Shown here one piece after another: positions 35,530 through 45,292 of a DNA stretch of 64,000 nucleotides (the stretch's first letter is position 1; every line of letters begins with the position of its first letter). A program made the position numbers and the translations under genes. Below the pieces are notes generated by a model. It was not told where the DNA came from and searched no databases. It saw only the letters and a program-made list of their open reading frames with translations. Location of the stretch: assembly GCF_002954245.1 (NCBI RefSeq), contig NZ_PPTG01000029.1, positions 62,001-126,000 on the forward strand. The letters are read 5' to 3'. The DNA is from Cryobacterium aureum. GTDB taxonomy: Bacteria; Actinomycetota; Actinomycetes; Actinomycetales; Microbacteriaceae.

Positions 35530-37238
35530 TGCCTTCCGTGACCTTTGACGACGTCAGCGTCGTCTATTCCTCTCAGACCGATACCGGCCGCGGAAAAATT
35601 GCGGCTGTTCGCGGCGTTTCCTTCACTCTTCCGGAGCGCGGAACCCTCGGCATCGCCGGGGAATCCGGATCGGGAAAGTCGACCCTGGCTATGTCAGTAC
35701 TGCGGCTGCTTCCCCGTAATGCCACGGTCAGCGGTCGAATCCTGCTGGATGACCGCAACGTTCTCGAGCTGAGTTGGGGCGCTTTGCGCACGGTGCGCTG
35801 GGGTGAGGCCTCGGTGGTCTTTCAAGGTGCGATGCATTCCCTGAATCCTGTTCAGCGAGTCGGAAAACAGATCCTCGAGGCTCTCGAACTGCACGCGAAG
35901 AATGGATACGCTACCGCGACCGCGCGGCAGGCACGAATGCTCGAGCTGTTGGGCCTGGTCGACCTCCCCGGAGCTAAAGCGGAACAGTACCCGCACCAGC
36001 TTTCGGGTGGGCAACGCCAGCGTGTAATGATCGCGATGGCGTTAGCCTGCGACCCCGAACTGATCATCGCTGACGAACCGACAACGGCACTCGACGTCAT
36101 TGTTCAAGCTCAGGTTCTCGAGGTGCTGGCCAATCTGGTTCGCGAGCGGGGTCTTTCACTCCTCATGATCAGTCACGACCTGTCAGTTCTGGGCAGCGTT
36201 TGCGACCAGATCGGGGTGATGTACCACGGTGAGCTGGTCGAAATCGGGCCGAGCGCCGACATCATCGCGAACCCCAAACACCCGCACACCCAGGCCCTGG
36301 CTGCCGCGTTTCCCACGATCGGCGATCCGGCCAGCAGGTTTCTGCCGGTCTCGAGCAAGGGCACCGGTGCCATGCCGATCGTGGACACTGCCGGCAGCGG
36401 AGGCACCGACGCTCCTGCCGGTGCGGTCATGCTGGCCGCACGCCAGGTGTCCGTGGCCTTCCACACCAGTTCCGGTGTTCTGAAAGCCGTCGATGATGTC
36501 GATCTGGAGTGTCGCGAAGGCGAGATTGTGGCACTGGTCGGCCAATCCGGTTCCGGCAAGACCACACTCGTGCGCACCCTCCTTGGATTGCAGCAACCGA
36601 GTCGTGGGGAGGTGCTGTTTCGTGGGCAGCCGTTGGTGCGAACGACGAAGGGTTTGAAGGCCTACCGGCGCCTCGTTCAGCTGATTCCCCAGGATCCATC
36701 CGGTGCCCTGAACCCGAAACATTCGGTCTACGATTCGGTGGCGGAAGGCATCCGCATTCACCGTTTGCCTGGCGATGAGCGTGAACGGGTCGCGCGGGCT
36801 CTCACCGCCGCTGAGCTGACTCCACCGGAGGAATTCTTTCGCGCCATTCCGCAGGAACTTTCGGGTGGCCAGTGCCAACGCGTGGTGATTGCCGGTGCCC
36901 TTGCGCTGGGACCGAGCTTTCTCGTGGCCGACGAGCCCGTGGCCTCGCTGGACGCGTCGGTACGGGGAGAGATTCTCGCGCTGCTTCTGCGGCTGCGGCG
37001 CGAACTGGGGCTCGGCGCCTTGATCATCACCCATGATCTGGGCCTCGCCTGGAACATCGCCGACCGCGTGATGGTCATGCACGAGGGGCGAATCGTGGAA
37101 TCCGGCGCAGTCGAAGACGTGCTGCTGAACCCACAACACGCCTATACCCGCAGGCTGCTGGAGGCCGTGCCGTCCACTGCCGGCAACGCCCGGAAGACTC
37201 CAGGGGAGGCACGCCTGAGCCCACCAGGCTGGGGCTAA
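35529..37238 (+). CDS. Peptide ABC transporter, fused double ATPase (DppD-DppF)
   Basis: A 569-residue protein with two complete ABC cassettes. The first has Walker A GESGSGKST, signature LSGGQRQR and Walker B LIIADEPTTALD; the second has GQSGSGKTT, LSGGQCQR and FLVADEPVASLD, joined by a ~40-residue linker rich in Gly and Ala. It replaces the separate DppD and DppF subunits, a common fusion in actinobacteria. The start overlaps dppC by 1 nt. Last gene of the peptide importer group. Confidence 0.94.
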   Translation: MPSVTFDDVSVVYSSQTDTGRGKIAAVRGVSFTLPERGTLGIAGESGSGKSTLAMSVLRLLPRNATVSGRILLDDRNVLELSWGALRTVRWGEASVVFQGAMHSLNPVQRVGKQILEALELHAKNGYATATARQARMLELLGLVDLPGAKAEQYPHQLSGGQRQRVMIAMALACDPELIIADEPTTALDVIVQAQVLEVLANLVRERGLSLLMISHDLSVLGSVCDQIGVMYHGELVEIGPSADIIANPKHPHTQALAAAFPTIGDPASRFLPVSSKGTGAMPIVDTAGSGGTDAPAGAVMLAARQVSVAFHTSSGVLKAVDDVDLECREGEIVALVGQSGSGKTTLVRTLLGLQQPSRGEVLFRGQPLVRTTKGLKAYRRLVQLIPQDPSGALNPKHSVYDSVAEGIRIHRLPGDERERVARALTAAELTPPEEFFRAIPQELSGGQCQRVVIAGALALGPSFLVADEPVASLDASVRGEILALLLRLRRELGLGALIITHDLGLAWNIADRVMVMHEGRIVESGAVEDVLLNPQHAYTRRLLEAVPSTAGNARKTPGEARLSPPGWG

Positions 37239-37343
37239 TTCCCGTTGGCTACGCGGACGGTATCCCCCGTGCCGCGAATGTGCCCGTTTATCCACTCCAA
37301 TCGGACACTTTTTGCGCTCTCGCGGGTCGGATACCATAGGAGA

Positions 37344-37832
37344 ATGGCAGATTCAACGTTCGACATCGTCAGCAAGGTCGACCCGATGGAGGTCGACAAC
37401 GCCCTCAACCAGGCGCATAAAGAAGTCGCGCAGCGCTACGACTTCAAGAACGTGGGGGCCTCGATCGCGATGAGTGGCGAGAAGGTGCTCATGAAGGCGA
37501 ACACCGAGGAGCGTGTCAAGGCGATCCTCGAGGTGTTCGAGGCCAAGCTGATCAAGCGCGGCATCTCGCTGCGCAGCCTCGACGCCGGCGAGCCGTTCGC
37601 CTCCGGCAAGGAGTATCGCATCGAGACGACCATGAAGGCCGGCATCGACCAGGAAAACGCGAAGAAGATCAGCAAGATCATTCGCGACGAGGGCCCCAAG
37701 GGCGTCAAGAGCCAGATTCAGGGCGACGAGCTACGGGTCAGTTCGAAGAGCCGCGATGACCTACAGGCCGTCATGACCCTGCTCAAGGGCAAAGACCTCG
37801 ACGTGGCCCTGCAGTTCACGAACTTCCGTTAG
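37344..37832 (+). CDS. YajQ-family nucleotide-binding protein
   Basis: A 162-residue protein with the full YajQ pattern: [28 protein letters not shown] near the N-terminus, and [20 protein letters not shown] later. The family binds nucleotides, with c-di-GMP binding shown in some members, and RNA binding was suggested. The ATG at 37344 is supported by both TACCAT exactly 6 nt upstream and an overlapping AGGAGA, so it may be read leaderless or by SD. It is not obviously linked to its neighbours. Confidence 0.95.
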   Translation: MADSTFDIVSKVDPMEVDNALNQAHKEVAQRYDFKNVGASIAMSGEKVLMKANTEERVKAILEVFEAKLIKRGISLRSLDAGEPFASGKEYRIETTMKAGIDQENAKKISKIIRDEGPKGVKSQIQGDELRVSSKSRDDLQAVMTLLKGKDLDVALQFTNFR

Positions 37833-37890
37833 CCGCCCGCCCGATCCGCCAAGGGCACTTCCTCGGGCCACCGGCCCACCTTATGAACCG

Positions 37891-37936
37891 GGGCCCGGTC
37901 TATAGACTGGGCCCACGTTCGGGGCCCGGGCCCCGA
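37891..37936. repeat. Two adjacent GC palindromes between yajQ and fprA
   Basis: GGGCCCGGTCTA (37891-37902) pairs with TAGACTGGGCCC (37903-37914) with one mismatch, and TCGGGGCCCGGGCCCCGA (37919-37936) is a perfect palindrome. They lie in the 139-nt convergent gap and probably terminate transcription from both sides. Confidence 0.7.
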
Positions 37937-37971
37937 CCGCAAGTGACGACACGCGCGAACGCCCGTTGGGA

Positions 37972-39354
37972 CTACTCGGCTCGGGAGACGGTCACCATCT
38001 CGTCGCGGTCGACGACCTTGATGCGGGTGCGGCCGACGGCCTCGCCGAGGGCGAGCTCGTGCTGGTCGAGGTTGTGCCAGCCGTCGAGGCCGGTGTAGCG
38101 AACGCCGCGCGCATCGAGCAGCTCCACGATGGTCTCCTCCGACGGTGACTCCGGGCGCCACCAGTTGCCGAGGTCGTTGATCAGGTGCTTGATGGTTTCC
38201 ATTGCGTCGCTCTTGGTGTGGCCGATCAATCCCACCGGGCCGCGCTTGATCCAGCCGGTCGCGTAGACGCCGTACATCTGCTGGTTGAACAATCCGCCGG
38301 TGCCCGCTGACGGATCGCGGCGCAGCACCTGGCCTTCACGGTTCGGAATGACGCCGCGCTTCTTGTCGAACGGCACGTCGGGCAGTTCCGACCCGAAGTA
38401 ACCGACCGCCCGGTACACGGCCTGAACCGGGATCTCACGAATCTCGCCGGTGCCGACGACGCCGCCGGCGGCGTCCGTTGTGGTGCGTTCCCAACGAAAA
38501 GCGCCGACCCGGCCGGTACCGTCGTCGACGATCTCGACCGGCTTGGCGAAGAAATGCAGGTGCAAGCGACGGCTGGCGGTTCCGGTCTCGCGGGCGCGCC
38601 AGGTGTTCAGTGTCTTGTCGATCACGAAGACCTGCTTGTTGCTCGCGACGGCGGCCTGAGCGGCCTCATCGTACTCGAAGTCTTCGTCGTAGACGATCAT
38701 GTCCACGTCGTTCAGCTCGCCCACTTCGCGCAATTCCAAGGGCGTGAATTTGACGGATGTCGGCCCGCGGCGTCCAAAAATGTGCACGTCGGTCACCGGT
38801 GACGCTTTCAACCCGTCATACACGTTTCCGGGAATCTCGGTTGAAAGCAGGTCGTCGGCATGCTTGATGAGCATGCGGGACACGTCGAGCGCCACGTTGC
38901 CGTTACCGATCACGGCGATCTCGCGCGCCTCGAGCGGCCAGGTGCGCGGCACGTCGGGGTGTCCGTCGAACCAGCTCACGAAGTCGGCGGCACCGTACGA
39001 GCCGTTCAGGGACGCGCCCGGAATGTTCAGGTCGGCGTCCTTGCCGGCGCCGGTCGCGAAGATGACCGCGTTGTAGTGCTTCTTGAGGTCATCGAGGGTG
39101 ACGTCCACCCCGAACCGTACGTTGCCGAAGACGCGAATGTCGCCGCTGTCCAGCACGCCGCGAAGCGCGGTGATGATGCCCTTGATGCGGGGGTGGTCGG
39201 GGGCGACGCCGTAGCGCACCAGGCCGTACGGCGCCGGAAGGTGGTCGAACAGGTCGATTGAGACCTCAAAATTGCGCTCGGCCTTGAGCAGAATATCGGC
39301 GGCGTAAATGCCGGCCGGTCCGGCACCGACGATGGCCAGTCTCAATTTGGTCAC
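37972..39354 (-). CDS. Ferredoxin--NADP+ reductase, FprA type
   Basis: A 460-residue flavoprotein of the adrenodoxin-reductase-like group. It carries AIVGAGPAGIYAADILLK (FAD), FDHLPAPYGLVRYGVAPDH and an NADP-binding AVIGNGNVALDVSRML. It moves electrons between NADPH and ferredoxins, for example for P450s or Fe-S assembly. The GTG at 39354 is chosen so that the FAD motif begins at about residue 8. It lies downstream of the prenyl synthase gene in the same direction with a 48-nt gap. Confidence 0.95.
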   Translation of the reverse strand: MTKLRLAIVGAGPAGIYAADILLKAERNFEVSIDLFDHLPAPYGLVRYGVAPDHPRIKGIITALRGVLDSGDIRVFGNVRFGVDVTLDDLKKHYNAVIFATGAGKDADLNIPGASLNGSYGAADFVSWFDGHPDVPRTWPLEAREIAVIGNGNVALDVSRMLIKHADDLLSTEIPGNVYDGLKASPVTDVHIFGRRGPTSVKFTPLELREVGELNDVDMIVYDEDFEYDEAAQAAVASNKQVFVIDKTLNTWRARETGTASRRLHLHFFAKPVEIVDDGTGRVGAFRWERTTTDAAGGVVGTGEIREIPVQAVYRAVGYFGSELPDVPFDKKRGVIPNREGQVLRRDPSAGTGGLFNQQMYGVYATGWIKRGPVGLIGHTKSDAMETIKHLINDLGNWWRPESPSEETIVELLDARGVRYTGLDGWHNLDQHELALGEAVGRTRIKVVDRDEMVTVSRAE

Positions 39355-39402
39355 GGAAGATTTCCTTACTGCGCGAGCAGTCGGGGCAAGCCCCAACACG
39401 CT

Positions 39403-40473
39403 CTAGCTGGAGCGCTCGACGATGGAATCGGCGAATCGGGTGAGGGCTTTCTTGACCGAACCTTTCGGCAGCGGTTCCAGGGCGGCGACCGCGTCGCGGG
39501 CCCAGCCGTGGGCTTCGGCGAGGGTTTCGGCGGTGACGGCGTTCTCCCGCAACGCGGTGATCGCCGTATCGGCGGCCTCCCCCTGCTCAGCATCGGCCGA
39601 CATGACGTCCCGTTCCAATCGCAACAGCAGATCAGCGGATGCCCCATCGCTCACGGCGCGTTCCCGCAACCGAAGCAGCGGAAGCGTCACCACGCCGGCC
39701 CGGAGGTCCGTTCCCGGAACCTTGCCGGTCTCCTGGGGCTGCGGCGACAGGTCGAGCACGTCGTCGATCAGCTGGAACGCCACGCCGATCTTCTCGCCGA
39801 AGTCGACGACGGGCTGCTCGAACTCGGCCGGGGCGTTGGAAAACACCACACCGCCCTGGGCTGCCGCAGCAATGAGCGAACCGGTTTTGCCGGCCAGCAC
39901 CTGAATATAGTGTTCGACCGGGTCTTCACCGGGGCGCGGGCCGACCGTCTCCTGAAACTGGCCAAGCACGAGGCGCTCGAAGGTGGTCGCCTGCAGCTTG
40001 ATGGCTCGTTCGCCGAGGCGGGCCATCAGCTGGCTGGCGCGGGCGAACAGCAGATCGCCGGTCAGGATGGCAACCGAGTTACCCCAGACGGTTTGCGCGC
40101 TCGGCACACCGCGGCGCTTGTCGGCGTCGTCCATCACGTCGTCGTGATAGAGCGAGGCAAGGTGGGTCAGTTCGATGGCGGTAGCCGCCGTAATCACATC
40201 CGGCACGACCCCCTCGCCGAGGTGGGCGGTGAGCAGCGCGAGCATGGGACGCACCCGCTTGCCGCCGGCGTTGAGCAGGTAGCGGCTCGTGACGGTGGCG
40301 ATTTCGTTGGCGTAGACCAGTTCGGCAAGCAGTGCCGCTTCGACCTTTTCGATGCCGGCATCGATGTTTGCGGCCAGGCCACGGTCGGCGGAAGTCGAGA
40401 AAATACGATCGCCAAGGCCCGCCTGGCTGGTCACCGACGCGCTGCGTCGAATCACGGGGGCTCTGGATTTCAC
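39403..40473 (-). CDS. Polyprenyl diphosphate synthase (menaquinone side chain)
   Basis: A 356-residue trans-prenyltransferase. The first Asp-rich motif is LYHDDVMDDADKRRG, the second QLIDDVLDLSPQ, and GGKRVRPMLALL is the substrate-binding segment. Such proteins (HepT/IspB/GrcC) make the C35-C45 chain that MenA joins to dihydroxynaphthoate. It lies 5 nt after menG on the same strand, which supports that role. GTG 40473 is used; upstream in-frame sequence overlaps menG. Confidence 0.93.
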   Translation of the reverse strand: MKSRAPVIRRSASVTSQAGLGDRIFSTSADRGLAANIDAGIEKVEAALLAELVYANEIATVTSRYLLNAGGKRVRPMLALLTAHLGEGVVPDVITAATAIELTHLASLYHDDVMDDADKRRGVPSAQTVWGNSVAILTGDLLFARASQLMARLGERAIKLQATTFERLVLGQFQETVGPRPGEDPVEHYIQVLAGKTGSLIAAAAQGGVVFSNAPAEFEQPVVDFGEKIGVAFQLIDDVLDLSPQPQETGKVPGTDLRAGVVTLPLLRLRERAVSDGASADLLLRLERDVMSADAEQGEAADTAITALRENAVTAETLAEAHGWARDAVAALEPLPKGSVKKALTRFADSIVERSS

Positions 40474-40478
40474 GTAAG

Positions 40479-41195
40479 TCAGCCTATCGAGTTGATCGGC
40501 TTGGTTCCGCGGTGCAGCGCCACGATGCCGAGCGTGAGATTGCGGTACGCGACGGCGGAGTATCCGGCCGAGCGCAGCCATCCGCTGAGCACCGGCTGAG
40601 TCGGCCACGCCGCGATGGACTCGCCGAGATAGTCATAGGCTTCGGCATTCGACGAGGCGAGCCGCACGACCCGCGGCATGACGTGGTTGAGATAGGCGAA
40701 GTAGCTCTGGCGCACGAGCGAAAGCGGCGGGGTAGAAAACTCGCAGATGACGACGCGACCGCCGGGCTTGGTCACCCGGTAGAACTCGGCGAGGGCCTTT
40801 TTCGGTTCGACCACATTGCGTAGTCCGAACGAGATGGTGACGGCATCGAACTCGTTGTTATTAAAGGGCAACGCTGTGGCGTCGGCCTGTACGAACTCGA
40901 TGTTCGGGTTGTGCGCGTGGCGATTTTTGCCAACCTCGATCATGCCGGCCGAGAAATCGGCGGCGACGACGTGGGCGCCGCTGTGGGCGAGGGCGGCGCT
41001 GGAAGTTCCGGTGCCGGCGGCGATGTCAAGAATGCGCTCGCCCGCCCGGGGGTTGACGGCCTTCGTCGTGGCGAGGCGCCAAAGCGGCGCGTTGCCGACC
41101 GACAGCAGCGCGTTCGTGCGGTCATAGTGGGCGGCGACCTCGTCGAACATGGCAGCCACCTGCGCGGGCCGTTTGTTCAGGTCTGCTCTATTCAC
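40479..41195 (-). CDS. menG: Demethylmenaquinone methyltransferase MenG/UbiE
   Basis: A 238-residue SAM-dependent methyltransferase for the last step of menaquinone synthesis. Motif I is ILDIAAGTGTSSAAL; VTISFGLRNVVEPKKAL and LPFNNNEFDAV are UbiE signatures, and the start FDEVAAHYDRTNALLS is typical. The GTG at 41195 lies exactly 6 nt after TAGAAT, so the mRNA is probably leaderless. It is divergent from menF and co-directional with the prenyl synthase. Confidence 0.96.
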   Translation of the reverse strand: MNRADLNKRPAQVAAMFDEVAAHYDRTNALLSVGNAPLWRLATTKAVNPRAGERILDIAAGTGTSSAALAHSGAHVVAADFSAGMIEVGKNRHAHNPNIEFVQADATALPFNNNEFDAVTISFGLRNVVEPKKALAEFYRVTKPGGRVVICEFSTPPLSLVRQSYFAYLNHVMPRVVRLASSNAEAYDYLGESIAAWPTQPVLSGWLRSAGYSAVAYRNLTLGIVALHRGTKPINSIG

Positions 41196-41288
41196 CCCAT
41201 CATTCTAGGATGCCAAAGCCCGCCGAAACTGCACGGTTGCCGGGGGCAGATTCGCGTAGGCCGAGTGGCGCGGGCGTAGGCTACAGAA

Positions 41289-42536
41289 GTGAATGTGCAG
41301 GCCTTGACGGTCGAAACCTCCCCGATAGCCGATATCCGCCAACTGATTCTGCTGCTCGACGGTCGTGCGCCCCTGCTCTGGATGCGCCGCAACCAGGGTC
41401 TGGCCGGCATCGGCTGCGCCCTGCGGCTCGAATTCTCCGGACCCACCCGCATGACGGATGCCGCGGCCGCGTGGAAACAGGTCGCCCGGTTGGCCACCGT
41501 GACCGACCCGCTCGGTCGCACCGGAACCGGGTTGCTCGCGTTCGGCGCCTTCGCCTTCGATGAGTCGTCGGCCCAGACCAGCGTGCTGATCGTGCCCGAG
41601 ATCATCGTTGGCCGTGAAGATGGCCAGTGCTGGGTGACGCGCATCTGGGCGACCGGCGAAACCGCCCCGGAGCACGGGGTGGCGCAGAACCCGCTCACAC
41701 TGCATCCGCTCGGCGACGAGTATCGCATCGCCTTGCTGCCGGGAGCGCTGCCTCCGGAGGGTTTTCGCGCCGCGGTCAGCTCGGGCATTGAGCGCATCCG
41801 GGCGCAGCAAATCAACAAGGTCGTGCTCGCCCGCGACCTGGTCGGGCGGGTACCGGCCGAATCCGACCTGCGCCGCGCCATCACCAAACTCGCCCTGGGC
41901 TACCCGGACTGCTGGACCTACGCCGTCGACGGCCTCATCGGCTCGAGCCCGGAGACCCTCATTCGCGCCGATCACGGTTCGGTCAACGCCCGCGTGCTGG
42001 CCGGCACGATCTCGCGCGGAGCAGATGCTGAAGACGACCGCGAGGCCGCGCTCAACCTCGCAACCTCCTCGAAAGACGGCGACGAGCACGAGTTCGCCGT
42101 GCAGAGCGTGCTTAAGTCGCTGCGCCCGCACACGTCGGTGCTCGCGACGAGCGAGATTCCGTTCACGGTGAAGTTGCCGAACCTGTGGCACCTTGCGACC
42201 GATCTCGAGGGCACCCTGAGCGATGGGTCAACGTCGCTCGACCTGATCGCGGCATTGCACCCGACTGCCGCAGTTGCCGGAACCCCCACCGACCAGGCGT
42301 TAGATCTCATTCGCGAGCTTGAGCCCTTCGACCGTGGCCGCTATGCCGGGCCGGTCGGCTGGGTCGGCGCCGACGGCGACGGTGAGTGGGCGATCGCCCT
42401 GCGCTGCGCCCAGGTCGCACCCGAAGGCGGCATCACCGCCTATGCAGGCTGCGGCATCGTGCTGGACTCCGATCCGGAGCGTGAGCTCGCCGAAACGAAG
42501 ATGAAGTTTCGCCCCATCGTCGAAGCCTTCGGCTGA
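41289..42536 (+). CDS. menF: Isochorismate synthase MenF
   Basis: A 415-residue chorismate-binding enzyme that turns chorismate into isochorismate, the first committed step to menaquinone. Conserved blocks are INKVVLARDLVGR, IGSSPETLIR, ARVLAGTISRG, DGDEHEFAVQSVL, LWHLATDLEG, LHPTAAVAGTP and YAGPVGWVGADGDGEWAIALR. The GTG at 41289 follows TAGGCT by exactly 6 nt. Salicylate synthesis is a formal alternative, but menD, menC, menE and menA nearby make MenF the clear choice. Confidence 0.95.
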   Translation: MNVQALTVETSPIADIRQLILLLDGRAPLLWMRRNQGLAGIGCALRLEFSGPTRMTDAAAAWKQVARLATVTDPLGRTGTGLLAFGAFAFDESSAQTSVLIVPEIIVGREDGQCWVTRIWATGETAPEHGVAQNPLTLHPLGDEYRIALLPGALPPEGFRAAVSSGIERIRAQQINKVVLARDLVGRVPAESDLRRAITKLALGYPDCWTYAVDGLIGSSPETLIRADHGSVNARVLAGTISRGADAEDDREAALNLATSSKDGDEHEFAVQSVLKSLRPHTSVLATSEIPFTVKLPNLWHLATDLEGTLSDGSTSLDLIAALHPTAAVAGTPTDQALDLIRELEPFDRGRYAGPVGWVGADGDGEWAIALRCAQVAPEGGITAYAGCGIVLDSDPERELAETKMKFRPIVEAFG

Positions 42537-42545
42537 ACTTCGCGG

Positions 42546-43403
42546 CTACTTCCAGCGCCAGGAATCGATGGCGGCAGCGATGATTTCCTCTCCGTTGTCT
42601 TCGGGAATGACGAAGGAGATCAAGAAGAACTGCACCGGCTCCCCAGCTGATTGGTAGATGTCCGGGGCGAAGACGGTGAGAAACGCCTTGGTGCGGGTGT
42701 TCTCGGCGGTGCTGATCATCCGAGTGAGGTTCGCGTCGACGCCGTCGAGGGTTACGGCCTCTTTCAGGCTCGTGACCTCGCCGGCCTGAGGAAAGTAGCT
42801 CTGGTTCAGAAACTCGACCATGTCGTTGAGGCTGCCGCCGGGAACCCATTCGTCAGTGCTGGCCACCGCCACCGGTTCCACCAGTACGCTGCCGAGGATG
42901 CTGCCCACGCCGGTCTTGTGGATGACACCGTCAGCGTCACGTTCACCCCAGAGTTCCAGGGTGGTGATGCAGCCATCCGTTTTCTCAGCGGATTGGTTAT
43001 TGAGGTAATCGCCGGGCCCGTTGAAGGAATAGCAGGGCGTGATGACGGGCTGGGCATCGGTGAGCACAGCCGTGCCGATACCCGAATTCACCAGAGCGAC
43101 CACGATCACAATGGTCACGAGCACGTTGGCCAGCACGGCCAAGGATGAGCCGATCAGACCCGCGAGCCCGAACGATTTGCCGCCCGGCCGGCGCATCGCC
43201 AGAATGCCGAGGATGATCCCGGCGACACCCAGCAACAGTCCCACAATCGGAATCCAGCCGATGACGAAGGCGCTGATGCCCACGATGAGGGCCGCGACAA
43301 CGATGCCGCCGCGACGTGTCGGCGGGTTCGACACGGGTGCCGGTCCCGGGGCGTATTCGGGGAGGCCGCCCGTCTGCGGTGGTCCCTGGGGCGAATCGGT
43401 CAT
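42546..43403 (-). CDS. DUF4190-type membrane protein
   Basis: A 285-residue protein with a Pro/Gly-rich cytosolic N-terminus, two or three close transmembrane helices (IVVAALIVGISAFVIGWIPI, VGLLLGVAGIILGILAM and SSLAVLANVLVTIVIVVAL) and a ~170-residue extracellular domain with two cysteines. The double-glycine helical hairpin is typical of DUF4190 proteins. The outer domain is unrecognised. GGGAGG precedes the ATG at 43403. It overlaps none of the men genes and has no evident link to them. Confidence 0.75.
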   Translation of the reverse strand: MTDSPQGPPQTGGLPEYAPGPAPVSNPPTRRGGIVVAALIVGISAFVIGWIPIVGLLLGVAGIILGILAMRRPGGKSFGLAGLIGSSLAVLANVLVTIVIVVALVNSGIGTAVLTDAQPVITPCYSFNGPGDYLNNQSAEKTDGCITTLELWGERDADGVIHKTGVGSILGSVLVEPVAVASTDEWVPGGSLNDMVEFLNQSYFPQAGEVTSLKEAVTLDGVDANLTRMISTAENTRTKAFLTVFAPDIYQSAGEPVQFFLISFVIPEDNGEEIIAAAIDSWRWK

Positions 43404-43500
43404 CTGAGCCTCCCGGCATCCGTGTGACTTAAACGGTACCAATCCGCCCGCCCAAGCATCTGCTCCCCACATATCTGTGGATAACTCACGCCCACGACTC

Positions 43501-43559
43501 GCGAGAGCGGAGAAATTGTTACTTCACGGGTGCTGAAGCAACCGTTTACCCGCTCTCGC
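43501..43559. repeat. 59-nt palindrome, repeat family B copy 1
   Basis: Arms 43501-43525 and 43535-43559 (each 25 nt, beginning GCGAGAGCGG) with a 9-nt loop. The arms are imperfect in the middle, but the outer 10 bp are perfect and extend to 43498/43562. It has the same 25-9-25 design and related sequence as 51284-51342. It lies between the 3' end of menD and the start region of the DUF4190 gene. Confidence 0.75.
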
Positions 43560-43579
43560 GAGCTGGGACCGGGGGTCGG

Positions 43580-45292
43580 CTAGCGGACTAGCGGAACCTC
43601 GAGGATCGTGGGACGAGTAGGGGCACCGGTCAGGGCGCGCTCTAGGTCGGCTCGGGTCGCGGCGATCTCGTAGTCCCAGCCGTACGCGGCGGCAAGCGCC
43701 TTTAAGTCCACTCTGCGCGGGGTGTAGAGCACGCGCTCCATCGCCTCGGCCGGAGCCGTCGCGGCCACTTCGAGGCCGTCGAAGATGCTGCCACCACCAT
43801 CGACGCCGACGATGACCTGCAGCCGGGGCTCAGCTTCGCCCGGGGCGAGCAGCAGCGATCCGACGTCGTGCAGAAAGGTGAGGTCGCCCATCAGAACCCG
43901 AGTCACGCCGACCGAGCGCGGCTCCGGTTCGGCCTGACTGGCCAAGGCCACACCGAGCGCGGTGGCAATGGTGCCATCGATGCCGGCCAGCCCGCGGTTT
44001 GCCAGCACGGTGATCTTCTTGCCTGGCACGCGCTTATCGGCCTCACGAATGAGCCGGGAAGCGCCGAACACGAGCCGGTCGTGCGGCCAGGATGCCCGCC
44101 ACACCGCGTCCACGAGCCGCGCCCGGGTGAGCGGCGCGCGCAACACGGCCAGTTCGGCCCGGGTGATCCCCCGCTTGTCGATCGGCGCTCGTTCTGCGCC
44201 GGCCGCCGCTTCAGCGAGGGCGCGGCTGGTCATGACCCACCGGCCCAGCCACGCCCGGCCGGCCGGCGTGCGCGCGGCCGCAGCGCACGCGGCATCCGCT
44301 CCGACCGAGCGGGTGAAGGCGCGTGCAGCGCAGCCCGGGTTGTACCATTCGAGGCCGGTCGGGGCTACGACGATGGTCTCGACGCCGTCGCGGGAGATCA
44401 GGGCCGGAATCTCCCGGCTGAGGGTGGGGTGCCCGAAGACGATCACCCGTTCCACCTCGCCGCCGAGATCGACAGCGGCCAGCAGCTCGCGGTAGTGCAC
44501 GATGAGGTTCGGCCCGAACCGGGCGCCACTGGAGACTTCGGCCAGCAGCGGCCAGCCGCCGGCGTGCGCCAGCTCTTCGGCCGCGGGACCGGCGCCGTCG
44601 CCGGCCACAACGACCGTGCGTGGCCCAGCGGCGAGCAGCATGGCCGGCCCGTCCGGCAGCGCGGCGGGCCCAGCGGCCGGCCCCGCGGGAATCACCGACA
44701 GGTCGGCCGGCAGAGCCGCCGACAGCGGCTCGCGAAAGGCGAGGTTGAGTTGGGCGGGGCCGGGAGCGGTGCTGAGAACGCCGGTGGAGGCATCCATTGC
44801 CTGCCGTGCGAGGGCCACGGCGATGCCAGCCTCATCGGGCTCGCCCACCGGGGCCGGAACGTCGAGGCACAACCGGGTGGCAACCCCGAACAGGCCAGAC
44901 TGCACGGTGGTCTGGTTTGAGCGGATGCCGCGCAGCTCGGCCGGGCGGTCGGCTGTCAGCAAAATCATCGGCATTCCGGCATGGTGCGCTTCGAGTACGG
45001 CCGGGTGCAGGTTGGCGACGGCGGTTCCCGAGGTCACCACGACGAGGGCGGGCAGACCGGTTTCGAGGGCGAGGCCGACGCTGAGAAATCCAGCGCTGCG
45101 TTCGTCGGTACGCACGTGCAAACGGATGCTGCCAGCCCGTTCTAGCCCGGCCGCAGCCAGGGCGAGGGCCTGCGAGCGGGCGCCGGGGCACAGCACGAGA
45201 TCGCGCACGCCGAGCCGAACGAATTCGTTCAGAAGGGCGATGCTGAAATCGGTCGCCGGGCTGCTGGGGTTGCGGGTAGCCCGCTCAGGCAT
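43580..45292 (-). CDS. menD: SEPHCHC synthase MenD
   Basis: A 570-residue thiamin-diphosphate enzyme that adds succinyl-semialdehyde (from 2-oxoglutarate) to isochorismate. [55 protein letters not shown] and [11 protein letters not shown] are typical MenD blocks; the C-terminal [19 protein letters not shown] and [13 protein letters not shown] form the cofactor site. The ATG at 45292 overlaps the upstream small membrane protein gene by 8 nt, so the two are coupled. Its cofactor is made by the thi genes of this window. Confidence 0.96.
   Translation of the reverse strand: MPERATRNPSSPATDFSIALLNEFVRLGVRDLVLCPGARSQALALAAAGLERAGSIRLHVRTDERSAGFLSVGLALETGLPALVVVTSGTAVANLHPAVLEAHHAGMPMILLTADRPAELRGIRSNQTTVQSGLFGVATRLCLDVPAPVGEPDEAGIAVALARQAMDASTGVLSTAPGPAQLNLAFREPLSAALPADLSVIPAGPAAGPAALPDGPAMLLAAGPRTVVVAGDGAGPAAEELAHAGGWPLLAEVSSGARFGPNLIVHYRELLAAVDLGGEVERVIVFGHPTLSREIPALISRDGVETIVVAPTGLEWYNPGCAARAFTRSVGADAACAAAARTPAGRAWLGRWVMTSRALAEAAAGAERAPIDKRGITRAELAVLRAPLTRARLVDAVWRASWPHDRLVFGASRLIREADKRVPGKKITVLANRGLAGIDGTIATALGVALASQAEPEPRSVGVTRVLMGDLTFLHDVGSLLLAPGEAEPRLQVIVGVDGGGSIFDGLEVAATAPAEAMERVLYTPRRVDLKALAAAYGWDYEIAATRADLERALTGAPTRPTILEVPLVR

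Noticed and set aside
37245..37343. Longer N-terminus for YajQ
   Set aside because: The added 33 residues are not part of the family, and the start at 37344 has both a -10-like hexamer and AGGAGA directly upstream.
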